DNA from: Saprospiraceae bacterium
GTDB taxonomy: Bacteria > Bacteroidota > Bacteroidia > Chitinophagales > Saprospiraceae
DNA length: 45,801 nucleotides
NCBI GenBank assembly: GCA_020628145.1
Contig: JAHDFN010000005.1
Location: 1-45,801, forward strand
Direction of reading: 5' to 3'
Shown: positions 17,887-30,500 of the stretch, in pieces
Position numbering within the stretch: the first letter of the stretch is position 1
Layout: every line of letters begins with the position of its first letter
Position numbers and translations under genes: made by a program
Notes under the pieces: model-generated
What the model saw: only the letters and a program-made list of their open reading frames with translations
Databases searched by the model: none
What the model was told of the DNA's origin: nothing

Positions 17887-18228
17887 CTAGTGTTCGTGTC
17901 CGATGATTCGGGACTGATCCGGAATTTCTATTTCAATCTCGGCATCTTGTTCCAAGATAACACATTGGCATCCTAATCGGGATTCCAATCTCGGATTTAT
18001 CGCCCGATCAATGAAATCTTCTTCCTTGTCGGATATTTCTTCCAAGTAATCCTCCCCTTTGTTTACATAAACGTGGCAGGTCGAACAGGCACAGACCCCT
18101 CCACAATTATGATTCAGGTGGATGTCGTTATCTTCGGCGATTTCCAAAATGGAATACCCTTCTTCTGCATTATCAATGATAACAGTCTCGATTTCCTTAT
18201 CCTCGAAGGTAAATTTGATTTTTGCCAT
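17887..18228 (-). CDS. fdx: [2Fe-2S] ferredoxin, Isc/adrenodoxin type
   Basis: 113-residue ferredoxin. The cluster ligands fit C42-x5-C48-x2-C51 with C87 further on, in NCGGVCACSTC and LGCQC. Two extra cysteines (C46, C89) are present. ISDKEEDFID and the acidic C-terminal half match the vertebrate-type Fdx that supplies electrons for Fe-S cluster assembly with IscS. It heads the minus-strand run, with a TAAATTTG element just upstream of its ATG, and is followed by iscX. Confidence 0.94.
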   Translation of the reverse strand: MAKIKFTFEDKEIETVIIDNAEEGYSILEIAEDNDIHLNHNCGGVCACSTCHVYVNKGEDYLEEISDKEEDFIDRAINPRLESRLGCQCVILEQDAEIEIEIPDQSRIIGHEH

Positions 18229-18248
18229 TTTTTACATTTTCAGAACTG

Positions 18249-18256
18249 CAAATTTA
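18249..18256 (-). promoter_or_regulatory. Candidate -7 element (TAAATTTG) for the fdx operon
   Basis: On the minus strand this reads TAAATTTG followed by C, an exact TAnnTTTG match, 20 bases upstream of the fdx ATG. It could drive all seven minus-strand genes down to 12296, since the gaps are 10-66 bases and I see no internal terminator. Confidence 0.5.
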
Positions 18257-18559
18257 AGCAGCAATTTGTTAAAACCTATAAATTACTAACAATTCTGCTC
18301 GATGATGGTTCTATCTGAATTATTAAGCCTGTTCGGAATATTTATACTGTTTATAAGACAAGATAGTACATATAAATATTATCCTAAACACTATTGTATC
18401 AGGCAGTTATCATATTAAGGAAATTTGGTTTGGTTTTTGCGGTCACAAAGTATTGGGATTTTTAGACCTGTTTTCCTCCCTTTTGCATGTCCATTATCCC
18501 AATCATACAAGAGTAACGGAACAGAATCATAAAACATATTACTACAAAATCATATTCAT
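18257..18559. other. Divergent intergenic region before the giant adhesin
   Basis: About 300 AT-rich bases lie between fdx and the giant surface protein. I see no credible ORF. A TTTTGC hexamer near 18480 resembles the end of a -7 box but lacks the TA, so the promoter of the giant gene is not fixed. The ATG at 18560 is followed immediately by a good signal peptide. Confidence 0.4.
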
Positions 18560-21500
18560 ATGGGACAGAAGCAATACACCTGGGTGTTCAGTATTGTATT
18601 AATGCTGAGTACCTTTACTATGTCCGCACAAGATAACCTTACGGTAGAATTCCTCAGTGATCCGCAAGGTGTTCCCCAGTTTCTTAATATCTGTGGTGAC
18701 CCCGATACCGCCCGGATAAAAATCAGATCCTTTGGCCTTGAAGCAGAACCTCGTGAAAATATCCAGGCAACGGTTTCTCTTTTCAAAGGAGCGGAATTCG
18801 TAGAATTTATCGGAGCAGAATCTGATGCGGGAGTAACCCTGGTCGGTTCAACGCAAAGTATGGCGACCTTCAGTATTCCTGATTTGGATCCCAACGGCCT
18901 CAGTGAAGTCGTTTTGGTTTATACTTTAAAAGCCAATTGCGAATATATCGATACAATCAATGCCAATAATGCGGCAGAGGTATATGATATTTGGGATTTT
19001 ACTTATGATTTCGACGGTTCAAGTTTGATGGAAAGCGATGTGACTCCTTTTTATAAGGATGCATTTGCCGTTCCTAATCTTACGGCCACTACTACGGATA
19101 ATGTGGAAATCGCCTCCTTGGGAGATTGTTTTTCCAGAGACATGATCTTATCCAATAGTGGATTGGCCGGTTTTATTGATACTTTGTATTATTCGGCAAC
19201 CGTCGGTTCAGGGATTACGGTGACAAGTGTTTCCGTCAATGGTATCGATTATACCGGATTTACTAAAACGGCCGTTGGTATGGATACCGTTTATACACTG
19301 CAAATTTCAGGTGTATATATGGAAAACAATACACTGGGCGGAGGCTTAGGTAATATGAATACTTTCCTCGACCCGGATGAATCCATTACGATAACCGAAA
19401 ATGTATGCGTACTCAGTTGTGATGAGGATAGGGCAAGTATCCATACGATAGAATGGGGCTGTTATGGTTCCGTTTGTGAATCGGAGGAAATATCGAATTT
19501 TGTAGCTATTGGAAATGGTGCTCCTAATCCGGTAATATCCGATACAGGGTCTATTCCCAACGAAAATACAGGATATTGTAAAGATGGTTGGCAAACAGTT
19601 ACCATTACCAATGAAGGACAGGAAGTCGATCCCGGATACGGAACGATGAGGGATGTTGAACTGGGGATTGGTTGGACGGCCTCCATGTTATTGGATGAGG
19701 AAAGATTGGAGATCTTCGAAATCATTGTCGCAGGTCAGACGATTCCTGTTACATCGGCTTTGGTCATGTTGGACAATAATCCGATTTTCTCTGTGGATGT
19801 GGATGGCCCAGGCGGTTTGATTGACTGGGATGGTGACGGCTTCTTTGATGACTTACCTATTAACGAGTCTGTAGAAATAACGGTAGGTTACCGTTTCGAT
19901 TGCTCGGAAGCACAAAGCACCGAAAATGCATGTGATAATGATACCCAGAAAAATCTAAGTGCGGAGGTTTGGTATTCCAATGCTTGTGCAGAAAGAATAG
20001 AAGTAGAGGATAGGTCGATTAAAAACCCTAAAAACATTACCCCCGATTCCGAAAGCTCTACCGAAACGGATGCGATGATAGGTGTGGATGTTTTCCATGT
20101 TTACTATTATCAATTACGCTCGGTGAGTGATTTTGAAAAAGATTGTGGTGGGAATGAGCAATTCATCGTAACCGTGGAATTGCCGGATGGTGTTTCTGTC
20201 GATCCGGGAGAGACCAACCTGTTCAAATCGAACGCTGCAATTCCATTGCTTGGAAGTACCCAGAACGGAAATGTGGTAACCATGACCTATGATGCATCCT
20301 TCTTTTCCAATATAGCAGGTGGATATACCATAGATTTGGGATTGTTTGCAGATTGTACAACCGAAGCAGGGCCCACTTCCTTCCCGGTGACATTATCATA
20401 TTATTGTCCTACTTGTGATTGTGAACATGTTTGGTTCTGTGGCGATTTGGATGGCCCGTTGTTGCACCCTTCTGTACCACCTTGTCCTATTTCTACATTA
20501 CCACCTTGTCCGAATGGTGTAAGAACATTGGATTTTGATGTGACAAGAACGACTTTCGGATATACGGATGAAACTTATACAACAAAAGTAAACCCTACGG
20601 ATGTGAATCAGAAGGTGGCTTTATCCTGTGATTCCGTTCAGATGACGGTTATTGCATCTGTAGGAGATGATGTGATTTCGGATGACGTAGGAATAACCAT
20701 CAATTATGATAACCCGGATGGCGAAGAAGGTACTGACGATATATTTGTTTTCGGAGGAGGTATTGTCGAAATAGATCAGGGAGGAACGATATTTACCTGT
20801 AATGTCGATGCTTCTGCGGCAACAACAACGGCTATTGATCTTATCAGTAAAAGTGTTGATATCGAACTGGATGATTGTTTGGCTTCTTTGGGAATTACTT
20901 TGAATCCCGATGACATTATCACATTCAAGGGGATGTTTTCCCTCAACCCTGATGGACCTTATAATTCATTGTATAAATTAATCCCCAATTTCAGAGGGGA
21001 GATGTACCATAATTTCGGAGGCTCACCCGTTTCATGTGATAATTTCGGAGAAACTTTTACGGTGGCTAAAACGGGTTCAATCTTCGTAACACCTTCTGCC
21101 AGTAACTTTCCACAAGGGTGTAAGGAAACCACATTGACCTATGCTGTAGAAATATACAGAAACGATTATATTGAATATTTCCCGGATGAATACAGACAGG
21201 CAGCCTTTGTGGATTCCATGAAATTTACTTTTGACCCGGCAATCATAGATGCTTTTGAAGATTTGTCAGTCGAAGTGATGATTCCCGATCATCCCATTCA
21301 TGGTAATAATTTCTTCAGCCTACCCGGTTTGGAACAGTTTCCTGATGGAGAATATGTAGCCACTTTTGATGATTTGGATGTGATCCCATCATATAATAAT
21401 ACATTGGATAACAAGATTTTTACCCTAAATATCAATATCGTAGCCAATTGTGGTTCCGAAACTGCAAGTTCGGATAATGACAATCTTTTCACTTTCGTAC

Positions 21501-24500
21501 CGACGGTTTTTTATAGGGATAGGATTTATTCGGAAGAAATAGGAGACGGTTCCTGTTCGGATTATATTGAAGATTCCCTCAATAGTTTCATCCTTTATAC
21601 CGAACCACCTACGTTCTCATTACAAGCAATCTCCAATCCCAATCCGGAAGTGTTGACCAATTCGGTTTCATGGTTGGTGCAACATTGTAATACTTCGACT
21701 GAATCGGATGCAGGCTTGAACTGGCTTGCATTGGACATACCTAATTCTTCCATAACGGTAAACGCCATTCAGGATTTGAGCGGGGCCTCACCGGTAAACG
21801 TACCTTTTACAGGTTATGGAACAGGGAACAGTGTTTTCGCATATGTCGATCCTTTGTTAAGGAATTTTACCGGAAATTCTCCTGAAGATATTTGTAATAC
21901 CTATCTCATTGAAGCTTCCGTAGATAGATGTGGTACTTTTCCTTTGACAGTTCGTTCAGGATGGAATTGTACGGCATATGATGAGCCGGATTGGACACCT
22001 GAATTATATGCTCCTTGTGATGAAGATACGATTAATCTTTCACTCACGAGTTTGGAAGGAGCTTTGGATGCGGAAATGATTTCCCAACCTTCCGAATCCG
22101 TAGATATCTGTACGGTATTGGATTATGAAATCCTTATCCGTAATACTGAACTGGGGTCTATTTATGATATGAAAACGGAATTCTTCTTGCCTTTGGTAGG
22201 GTTGGATTTCGTGCCGGGATCTTTTGAATTAGCTTATACCCCAACGGCAGCACCGGTTTCAATTCCTGATCCGGTTTTACAGGGATTGACAATACGGGGA
22301 GAATATTACCTATATGAGGATTTCTCGATGCTGAATCCGTTTTTGGAGCAGAATGGATTACAAGGGTTTAATCCTTTGGCTCCTGCCGACTCTAATGAAT
22401 ATGTAATCAAATTCCAAGCAATTCCTACTTGTGGGTTTAACTCAGGGGATTTGATCGAATATAGCTTCCAAGGGTTCTCGGGTTGTGGAGATACTACCAA
22501 CGTCGAATTCGGTGAATCTTTCCCGATTTCCGTCAATGGAGTACCTGAATCGACACAATTCTTTATTGCAGAATTCGGAGCCAATACGACAATAAGTCCA
22601 ACCGGTGGTGGAACAGTAGATGTTCTAGTCACCAATAGTTCTGGGCAGCCTACGGATGCCAATGATATTATCAGGGTTGTGCTTCCCCCGGGAATCACCT
22701 ATGACCCCGGATCTGCCTCCGCAACGATTCCTTCGAGTTGGGTGCCGGGAGAGCCTACCGAATTAACGGATGATGGATTTAATGTGGTCTATTGGCAGAT
22801 GCCCACAGGAATTCCATTCGCAGGTGAAATAGCTTTTTCTTTTGATGTCTTGGGTGGTGCCGTTCCTGAATGTATGATGGATACTTTTGAATTGGCACTG
22901 TTCACAATGGATAGGTTCGAAATTCCTTGCCCTACCTTAGGTGAGGATTGTGAAATATTTTCAGGTACAACCGAAGGAGGTGAACAGTTCTTGGATTTGA
23001 TTATTTCCAATGGCGTCAACTTCAGTTCTGTTGAAGCGGTAAGCACTTGTGTTGATGATACAACGGAAGAAGTTACTTTGAATGTGACGGTCTCAGGTTT
23101 GCCGACTCTTACCCAGGACGATAGGGTTTATATCTATTTTGATTCTGATATGAATGGAGAGGGAAGTGGAACAGATGTGGAATTAGCCGAAATAGTTATT
23201 CCTGCCGGTACTTCAGGTGATTTTACTTTTACTGAGGTGATTTCGGTTACGAATGATCAGTTGTGTGGCTTATTGATGATATTTGGTGGTGCTGGCTTGA
23301 CGACTTGTCCGCCTCCTCCTCCTTATGAAATCAATCCCGTAATAAACAATGCAGGTTCTAACACGGCTTATTGTGGAGGAGCAATAACATTGGGATCTAA
23401 TGAATGTACGGCTATTGGAACTTACACATATGAATGGACTGCCGTTAGCCCGGCTAGTGTGGATGACTTGAGTGCTACTGATATTCCAGAACCTACACTT
23501 ACTGTTGATCCTTCTATCCCGGGAGGAACGACATTGACTTATATCCTGACAACAACCAGGGCCGGATGTGGATATTCATCTAGTGATGAAGTTGAAGTAA
23601 CTATCGCTTCTGCATTGAACATAAATATTACTTCTTCGGAAGGAACTACTGTTTGTGCGGCATCTTCAACTATATTGACGGCGTCTGCTCCCGGAGCTAC
23701 TTCATTTTCTTGGTCGGATGGAACATCTGTTATTGGAAATACGGCTTCAATCACCGTTACACCTTCTGCGAATACTACTTATACGGTTACCGTTGGAGAT
23801 GATAATGGCTGTACGGCTTCTGAAAGTATAAATATCATTGCCGGTGGCAATGCACTTGCTGTTAATGCAACTGTTGATGGTTCTTCAAGGATTTGTACCG
23901 GGGCTTCTGCCCAGTTAGAAGCCAATGCTTCCGGAGGAGATGGAAATTATATGTATGCTTGGTCGGGGGCAGGGTTGGACAACCCCAATATTGCCAATCC
24001 GATAGCTACACCGACAGCATTGACGGTTTATTCGGTTACGGTTACGGATGGTAATGGTTGCTCTGTTACAGATAACGTTACAATAGATATTGATAATAAT
24101 GTTCCTGGAGTAAGTGCTGCCAGACCTCAGATATGTTTAGGGGAAAGCACTACATTGAATGCCGTCGGTGGTTCGGGTTATACATGGACTGAAGTAGGAA
24201 TCAATCCTACTTCGAATACTTTGTCTTCCAATACCGGAGCTACGGTTACTTTCTCGTCATCAGTGGCTGGAACTTACGAATTTGAAGTATTGGTGACCGG
24301 TGGTTGTGAAGACAGAACAGAGTCCGTTACGGTAAATGTTGGAGACGTATTGGTTACATCTCCACAAACAGACTTAGGCGAATGTAATGGTACGACCCAG
24401 CAGGCGTCGATTACCATAAATGAAAATATACAATCCTTTACGGTAACTCAAGGTACGGCCCAAAATGAGAATTTCTCAGGCAATACTTTGACATTCGATG

Positions 24501-27500
24501 CGGTTTATAATGCTGCGGCAACCAGTTTTTCAGTGACTATTGTTGGGGTGTCCGGCTGCTCGACTATTTCGACGTTTAGTTTCACAGAATGCCCCTGTGT
24601 GCCGACAATGATCGTATCCACATCCATAAGCAATTCAAAATGTGGAGAAAGCATAGGGGCTGCAACAGTAGGAATCACAGGTAACCCTGCTGATTATGAT
24701 TTTACTTGGACACCGAACCCCGGAACAGTCTCAGCTGATGGAACAATGATATCCGGTGTGCCTGCTGGTGTTTATCAATTATTAATAGAAGAAATAGGCG
24801 TTCCTGATTGTTCGACATCTACTACAATTGTAATCGGTAATTCAGATGGTCCGGTACCCACTAGCATTGTAACGACTCCGGCCACTTGTGCAGATAATGA
24901 CGGAACAGCTACATTAACCCCTGCAGATTGGATATATACTTGGGTCTTTGATGGAATGACAGGGAATACACGTTCCGATTTGGAATCCGGTATTTATGGC
25001 GTTCAGGTCGTTGATCCTGATAACCCGGGTTGTGATAATTTCGTAGCAGTCGTTATTCAGGAAGACAATGATTTAGTTGTCGATTATAACGAAACGGCTT
25101 CGCCTACTTGTGGAAATGCAGATGGAGGGGTAGAATTAATCGTAACCGGAGGAAGTGGTAATTATAACTTTGTTTGGAGCGATGGGGGAACAGGTGGAAC
25201 CCGTAATGATCTCATGGCGGGAACTTACCTTGTGAATATAGAAGAAATAGGAGGCCAGGAATGTACAACCAGTTTCATTTTTGCTTTGACCGATAGCGAT
25301 GTTCCTAATTCTACCGTCAATATAACCGAAATAATGGATGAGTCCTGCCCTGGCCAGTCGGATGGTGCAGTGGTTTATGATGTTGTGTACCCCGGAGGTA
25401 TTGCAACACCTACGGATACCATCATAACTGATGGTTTTGGTACTAGGATTAATGGTCAATTATCGCCGGGACAATATTGTATCGAAATAAGAGATGCGAA
25501 TAATTGTGTTTCCGGTGCGGCTTGTTTTGAGATAGAAGCACCCGAACCGATCACTGCTACAATATCCGATACGCCTTCTTGTAGTAATGGAGGTTCGATT
25601 ACCGTAGGGGTGTCTGGAGGTACAGGGAATTACACCTATGATTGGGCCGATTTGCCTGGAATGAATAATCCGAGGGATAGGATGAATCTTGACCCCGGTA
25701 ATTACGGATTGGTAATTACCGATAGTAACGGATGTTCCATCACCATAGCCGGAGGAATAGATGTGGAAACATGTCCTTGCTCCGGAGAACCGAGTATAGA
25801 ATCGGTAACAATGCAGGAAGCTACCTGTGGAAATTCGGATGGTTCCGCTACTTTGGAAATCCTACCTTCAAATACAGGTTGGATATTTACATGGGATCCG
25901 AATGTAGGAACACCGAATACGGATGGTAATAGCCGAACGGATTTACCGGCCGGTGGATACACCGTTACGGTTGCAGATGCTACAGGAGAATGTACAGATG
26001 TCATTTTCTTTGCTCTAACCAATCAGGACGGCCCTGAATTAGATGCACCTGTTGTTACTACTCCCGCCGATTGTGCCGCAGCAAATGGTACAGCAACATT
26101 GTCTCCTGCATCTTTCGATTACACTTGGAGTGATGGGGGAACAGGTGCTACAAGAAATGATTTGATGTCGGGTACTTATTTTGTTACGATTACGGATCCG
26201 ACAGAACCCGGATGCTTCAGTGTTGAAGAAGTGAATATAGATCAGAATAACGATTTGGATATAGATGTTTCCATTGATCAGAATTCCACCTGTGGTAATT
26301 TTGATGGTGCAGTGACGGCTACTGTGATCGGAGGAAGTGGTAATTATTCATACGAATGGAGTTTCGGTGGTATGAATGCTGCCACCACTGATGGTGTTCC
26401 GGGAGGTATTCATTCGGTTACCGTAACCGATCTTTCCGGAAATAATTGTCAGGATGTAAAATCCTTTGTCATGATTGATGGAGATATTGTTGGTGCCGAT
26501 ATTACAATTAATTCGATAAGCAATGTTTCCTGTGGAGGGGCGATGGATGGTTCCATTGATTTCACAGTAACACCAAGACCCGGATTCAATGGCCCTGAAC
26601 AAGTGATTGTTTCAAATGGAAACAGTTCTACCAACTTGGCTGGTGGTGAGTATTGTATCATGGTCTTGGATGCTGCCGGATGTGTAGCAGGAGGAACCTG
26701 TGTAACAGTAGAAGAAAATGATCCGTTGGTCGCTGAATATTCCATTTCAGGTGGTTGTTCCGGAGATGGTGCAATTGATATTTCGGTAACAGGTGGAACG
26801 GGTAATTATGACTTCGAATGGTCAGATGCCATCGTGTTGGAAGATAGGAATAACCTATCTGTCGGAACTTATTCCGTTACGATTACCGATGATGAAGGTT
26901 GTTCTATTACGGGTCTCGGTTTGGAAGTCCGGTGTGATGAATGTCTGGTAGAACCACAGGTGGAAAGTATAGTTATAACAGAAGCGACTTGTGGTAATGA
27001 TGATGCTGCGGCAACCATCCATACCAATGCCGATCCTTCCGTTCTGATTTACACTTGGGAACCCAATGTAGGAACACCGGGAACAACAGGTAATATTAGA
27101 ATGGATTTGCCTGCCGGCGGATATTCCGTTACGGTTAGTGATGTTAGTGGAGGATGTACGGATATAGCATTTTTTGCCATAACGAATGAAGATGGACCTG
27201 AATTGGATGCAATGCCGGTAACTACTCCGGCGGATTGTGCTTCCGCCAATGGTACGGCCACATTATCTCCTGCATCATTTACATACGATTGGTCTGATGG
27301 AAACCCAGGAGCAACAAGGAATGATTTACTAGCCGGTACTTATTTCGTCACTTTCTTTGATCCGGCGAATCCGGATTGTACGGGAGTAGTTGAAATCAAT
27401 ATTGGAATTAATAATAATTTGGAAGTCAATGTTTCCATTGATGCCGAAGCAACTTGTGGGAATGCTGATGGAGCAGCTACCGCCAATGTAACCGGAGGTT

Positions 27501-30500
27501 CAGGTGCATATACCTATGATTGGAGTTTTGGAGGAAACGCAATGTCCGAAACATCTGTTCCGGGAGGAGTACACAATGTAACGGTTACAGATACGGGAGG
27601 AGATATGTGTATTGGCGAAGCTACATTCCTAATGACAGATAGCGATGCTTCCGGAGTAGCCGATGTTACCATCAATAGTACTTCGGATGTGAGCTGCTTC
27701 GGTTCTATGAACGGTTCCGTTAATTTCGATGTGAATCTATCCGGTACTTTTATCGGACCGAGCCAAGTCATCATATCCAATGGCTCACAGACCTTCGAAA
27801 ACGGTTTATTGCCCGGAGGGCAATATTGTATAGAAATAAGGGATGTGAATGGTTGTGTAGCCGGTGGTGCTTGCTTCGATATTGTCGAACCTGAACCTTT
27901 GGAAGTCGAATTCTCTATCTCAGGAGGATGTAATGATGATGGTGCGATTAATATAACAGCGTCGGGTGGAACAGGTAATTACAATTATGATTGGCAAGAC
28001 ATTGCCGGTAATAATGATATCGATGACCGTGAAAATCTTCCGGAAGGAATTTACAATGTCGTAGTTACCGATGAAAACGGTTGTGCCATTGCCGGATATG
28101 CATTACAGGTAGAATGTGGATCTTGTAACGGCCCAACTGTAGAATATACATTGGCATACGAATCCGAATGTGGAGAATCCATCGGATCTGCCGAAGTCGT
28201 CCTGCTTGAAAATCCAGCCGATTTTGTTTATGAATGGACACCTTCCAATGTAGGAACGGTAGATGGTGCAGGTAATATCCTTACGGGTATTCCTGCCGGA
28301 TTATATCAGGTGCAGATTATGGATACCATAAATACGGCATGTAGTATTACGGAATTCATATTGGTTTCCAATTCGGATGGTCCCGAAGCCGAGATAGAAA
28401 ATATCGAAGGTGCGGATTGTGGTGGAAATAACGGTTCTGCCAGTTTGATACCGAATGATCATATATACACTTGGCCTGATGGCATCACAGGTGCGGATAG
28501 GAACGATTTGGCTCCGGGTGTTTATGGTGTTTCATTTACAACGGCCACCGATACTTTGTGTAACAATTTCATCATGGTTGAAATTCCTGAAATCCCATCG
28601 TTTACGCTTGCCGCCAATGTGATAATGGAAGCCGATCCGGGAATGAGTAACGGTTCTGTAGAAATCATCGTCAATGGTGGTACGATGCCGTTCTCCTATT
28701 TCTGGAGTGACGGAGGGACTGGAAATTCCAGAACCGATTTGGCTGCCGGAACCTATACCGTTATAGTAACGGATGCGGATGGTTGTGAAAACCAGATCAC
28801 CTTTACCGTAGGTAGCAATGTGCCGGAAACGGCAACCATTACCATTAATTCCATCTCGGATATCAGTTGTAACGGACAAATGGATGGGGCGATTGATTTC
28901 GTAGTGGATTATGATCCTGCTTTTGAACAACCGGCTATGGTTATCATCACAGATGGTTTCCTAACCTATGGGAATTCAGGATTGGCTGCCGGTAATTATT
29001 GTATCAATGTATGGGATGCATTAGGTAATCTGGTTACTTTCGAATGTTTCGAAATCATGGAACCGGATGCATTGGAATTAGGAATTATTGCCACTTATGT
29101 CGGATGTGTCGAAGAAGGGGAGCTAGGTCAATTGGAAGCGGTAGTCATGGGAGGTACTCCTACCTATACATATGACTGGGATGCTTTGCCGGCTAATTCT
29201 GATCCGGCTGTATTGACTGATTTGGAAACAGGGACATATAACCTGACGGTTACTGATGCCAATGGTTGTCAAATCACTGCTGATAATATCTTATTGGAAG
29301 AATTGTGTATTCCGGATTGTGAGTATTTCAATGGAATGGATACACTGTTGTTACAGGCAGGAGATTGTGGTGATACCTTGCTTGTATGTGCAGGATTGCC
29401 TTTGGCAGAATATCTGACTGATGATTACGATATCTATATCGACGGAATGTTATCCAATGACATGGTTGTGGGATGTGATTACGATGTAGTCTTGGCATAT
29501 ACTTATTCTACCTTATTCGGACAAGGAGAGGCGGGGCCTTACTTCTTGGATAGTTGGATAGTAAATGGTGTTACCTTCCAAGGAGAATTCATGGATATTC
29601 CTGCATTGGTGGATTCGATGAATACCTGGGATCCTACCGGTAATTGGGTATTGGATGATAATGCCCCTCTTATCACAAGTACGAATGGAGTTAATACGTA
29701 TAGCGATATGCAGATTCATCCGATTTCGAACCCGGCAATGGGAGGCCCCTTGAGTTTGAATACAGGTGGCGGAGCCAACGGTATTGCCATTGAAATTTCA
29801 GGAGAAGGTGGACATGAATTGGTCATCGTAAATGTAGGAACGGCATGTGCGGATACCCTGATGGTGGGAATCAATTGCCAAAGCTATGAATTTGCAGATA
29901 CGATTATTCTGGGAACGGTTGTCGATCCTTTCTGTTTCGATCAGGCAGAAGTGATTTCCAGTACCAATTTATTGGGTACTTCGATTACTTCAATCAGTAA
30001 TGTCTGTGAAGACCAATCCGGAACATCCGTAATATTCGAAATAGACAACCCCTTGATTCCTTGTATTTCCTATACGGGTATTACACCCGGAACGGATACG
30101 GCCTGTATCGAGGTTTGTGATGATTTGGGTATTTGTGATACCTTCAATTATTATGTAACCGTAATCCCTACAGGACCGGAAATCATAATCGATACGCTGG
30201 TGGTCAATGTGGATACCAATGTGGTTTGTCTGGACACGATTACAGACCTCGGTGGAGAGATAACAGGCGTCGTGAATTATTGCGACGATTTAGTTGACTT
30301 GGTTGAGTTCTCTGTAGATACTTCCACTTGGTGTGTAAGTTATTGGGGAGTGGATGTCGGTGTGGATTCGCTTTGTCTGGCAGTTACAGATGAATACGGA
30401 AATGTAGATACGGTCATTATAAATGTACTGGTTGTAAATACGACTACAGATGTGGTCTGTGATACGATTTTCGTAGGGCCTGGCGGGCAATTCTGCTTGG

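Noticed and set aside
22306-22698. 130-codon minus-strand frame inside the giant gene
   Set aside because: Antisense shadow of a repetitive, composition-biased gene; similar frames occur throughout 18560-31264.
24602-29305. Possible CRISPR or non-coding tandem array
   Set aside because: The repeats are coding, in frame, about 1.2 kb long and diverged, with no short identical repeats separated by unique spacers.
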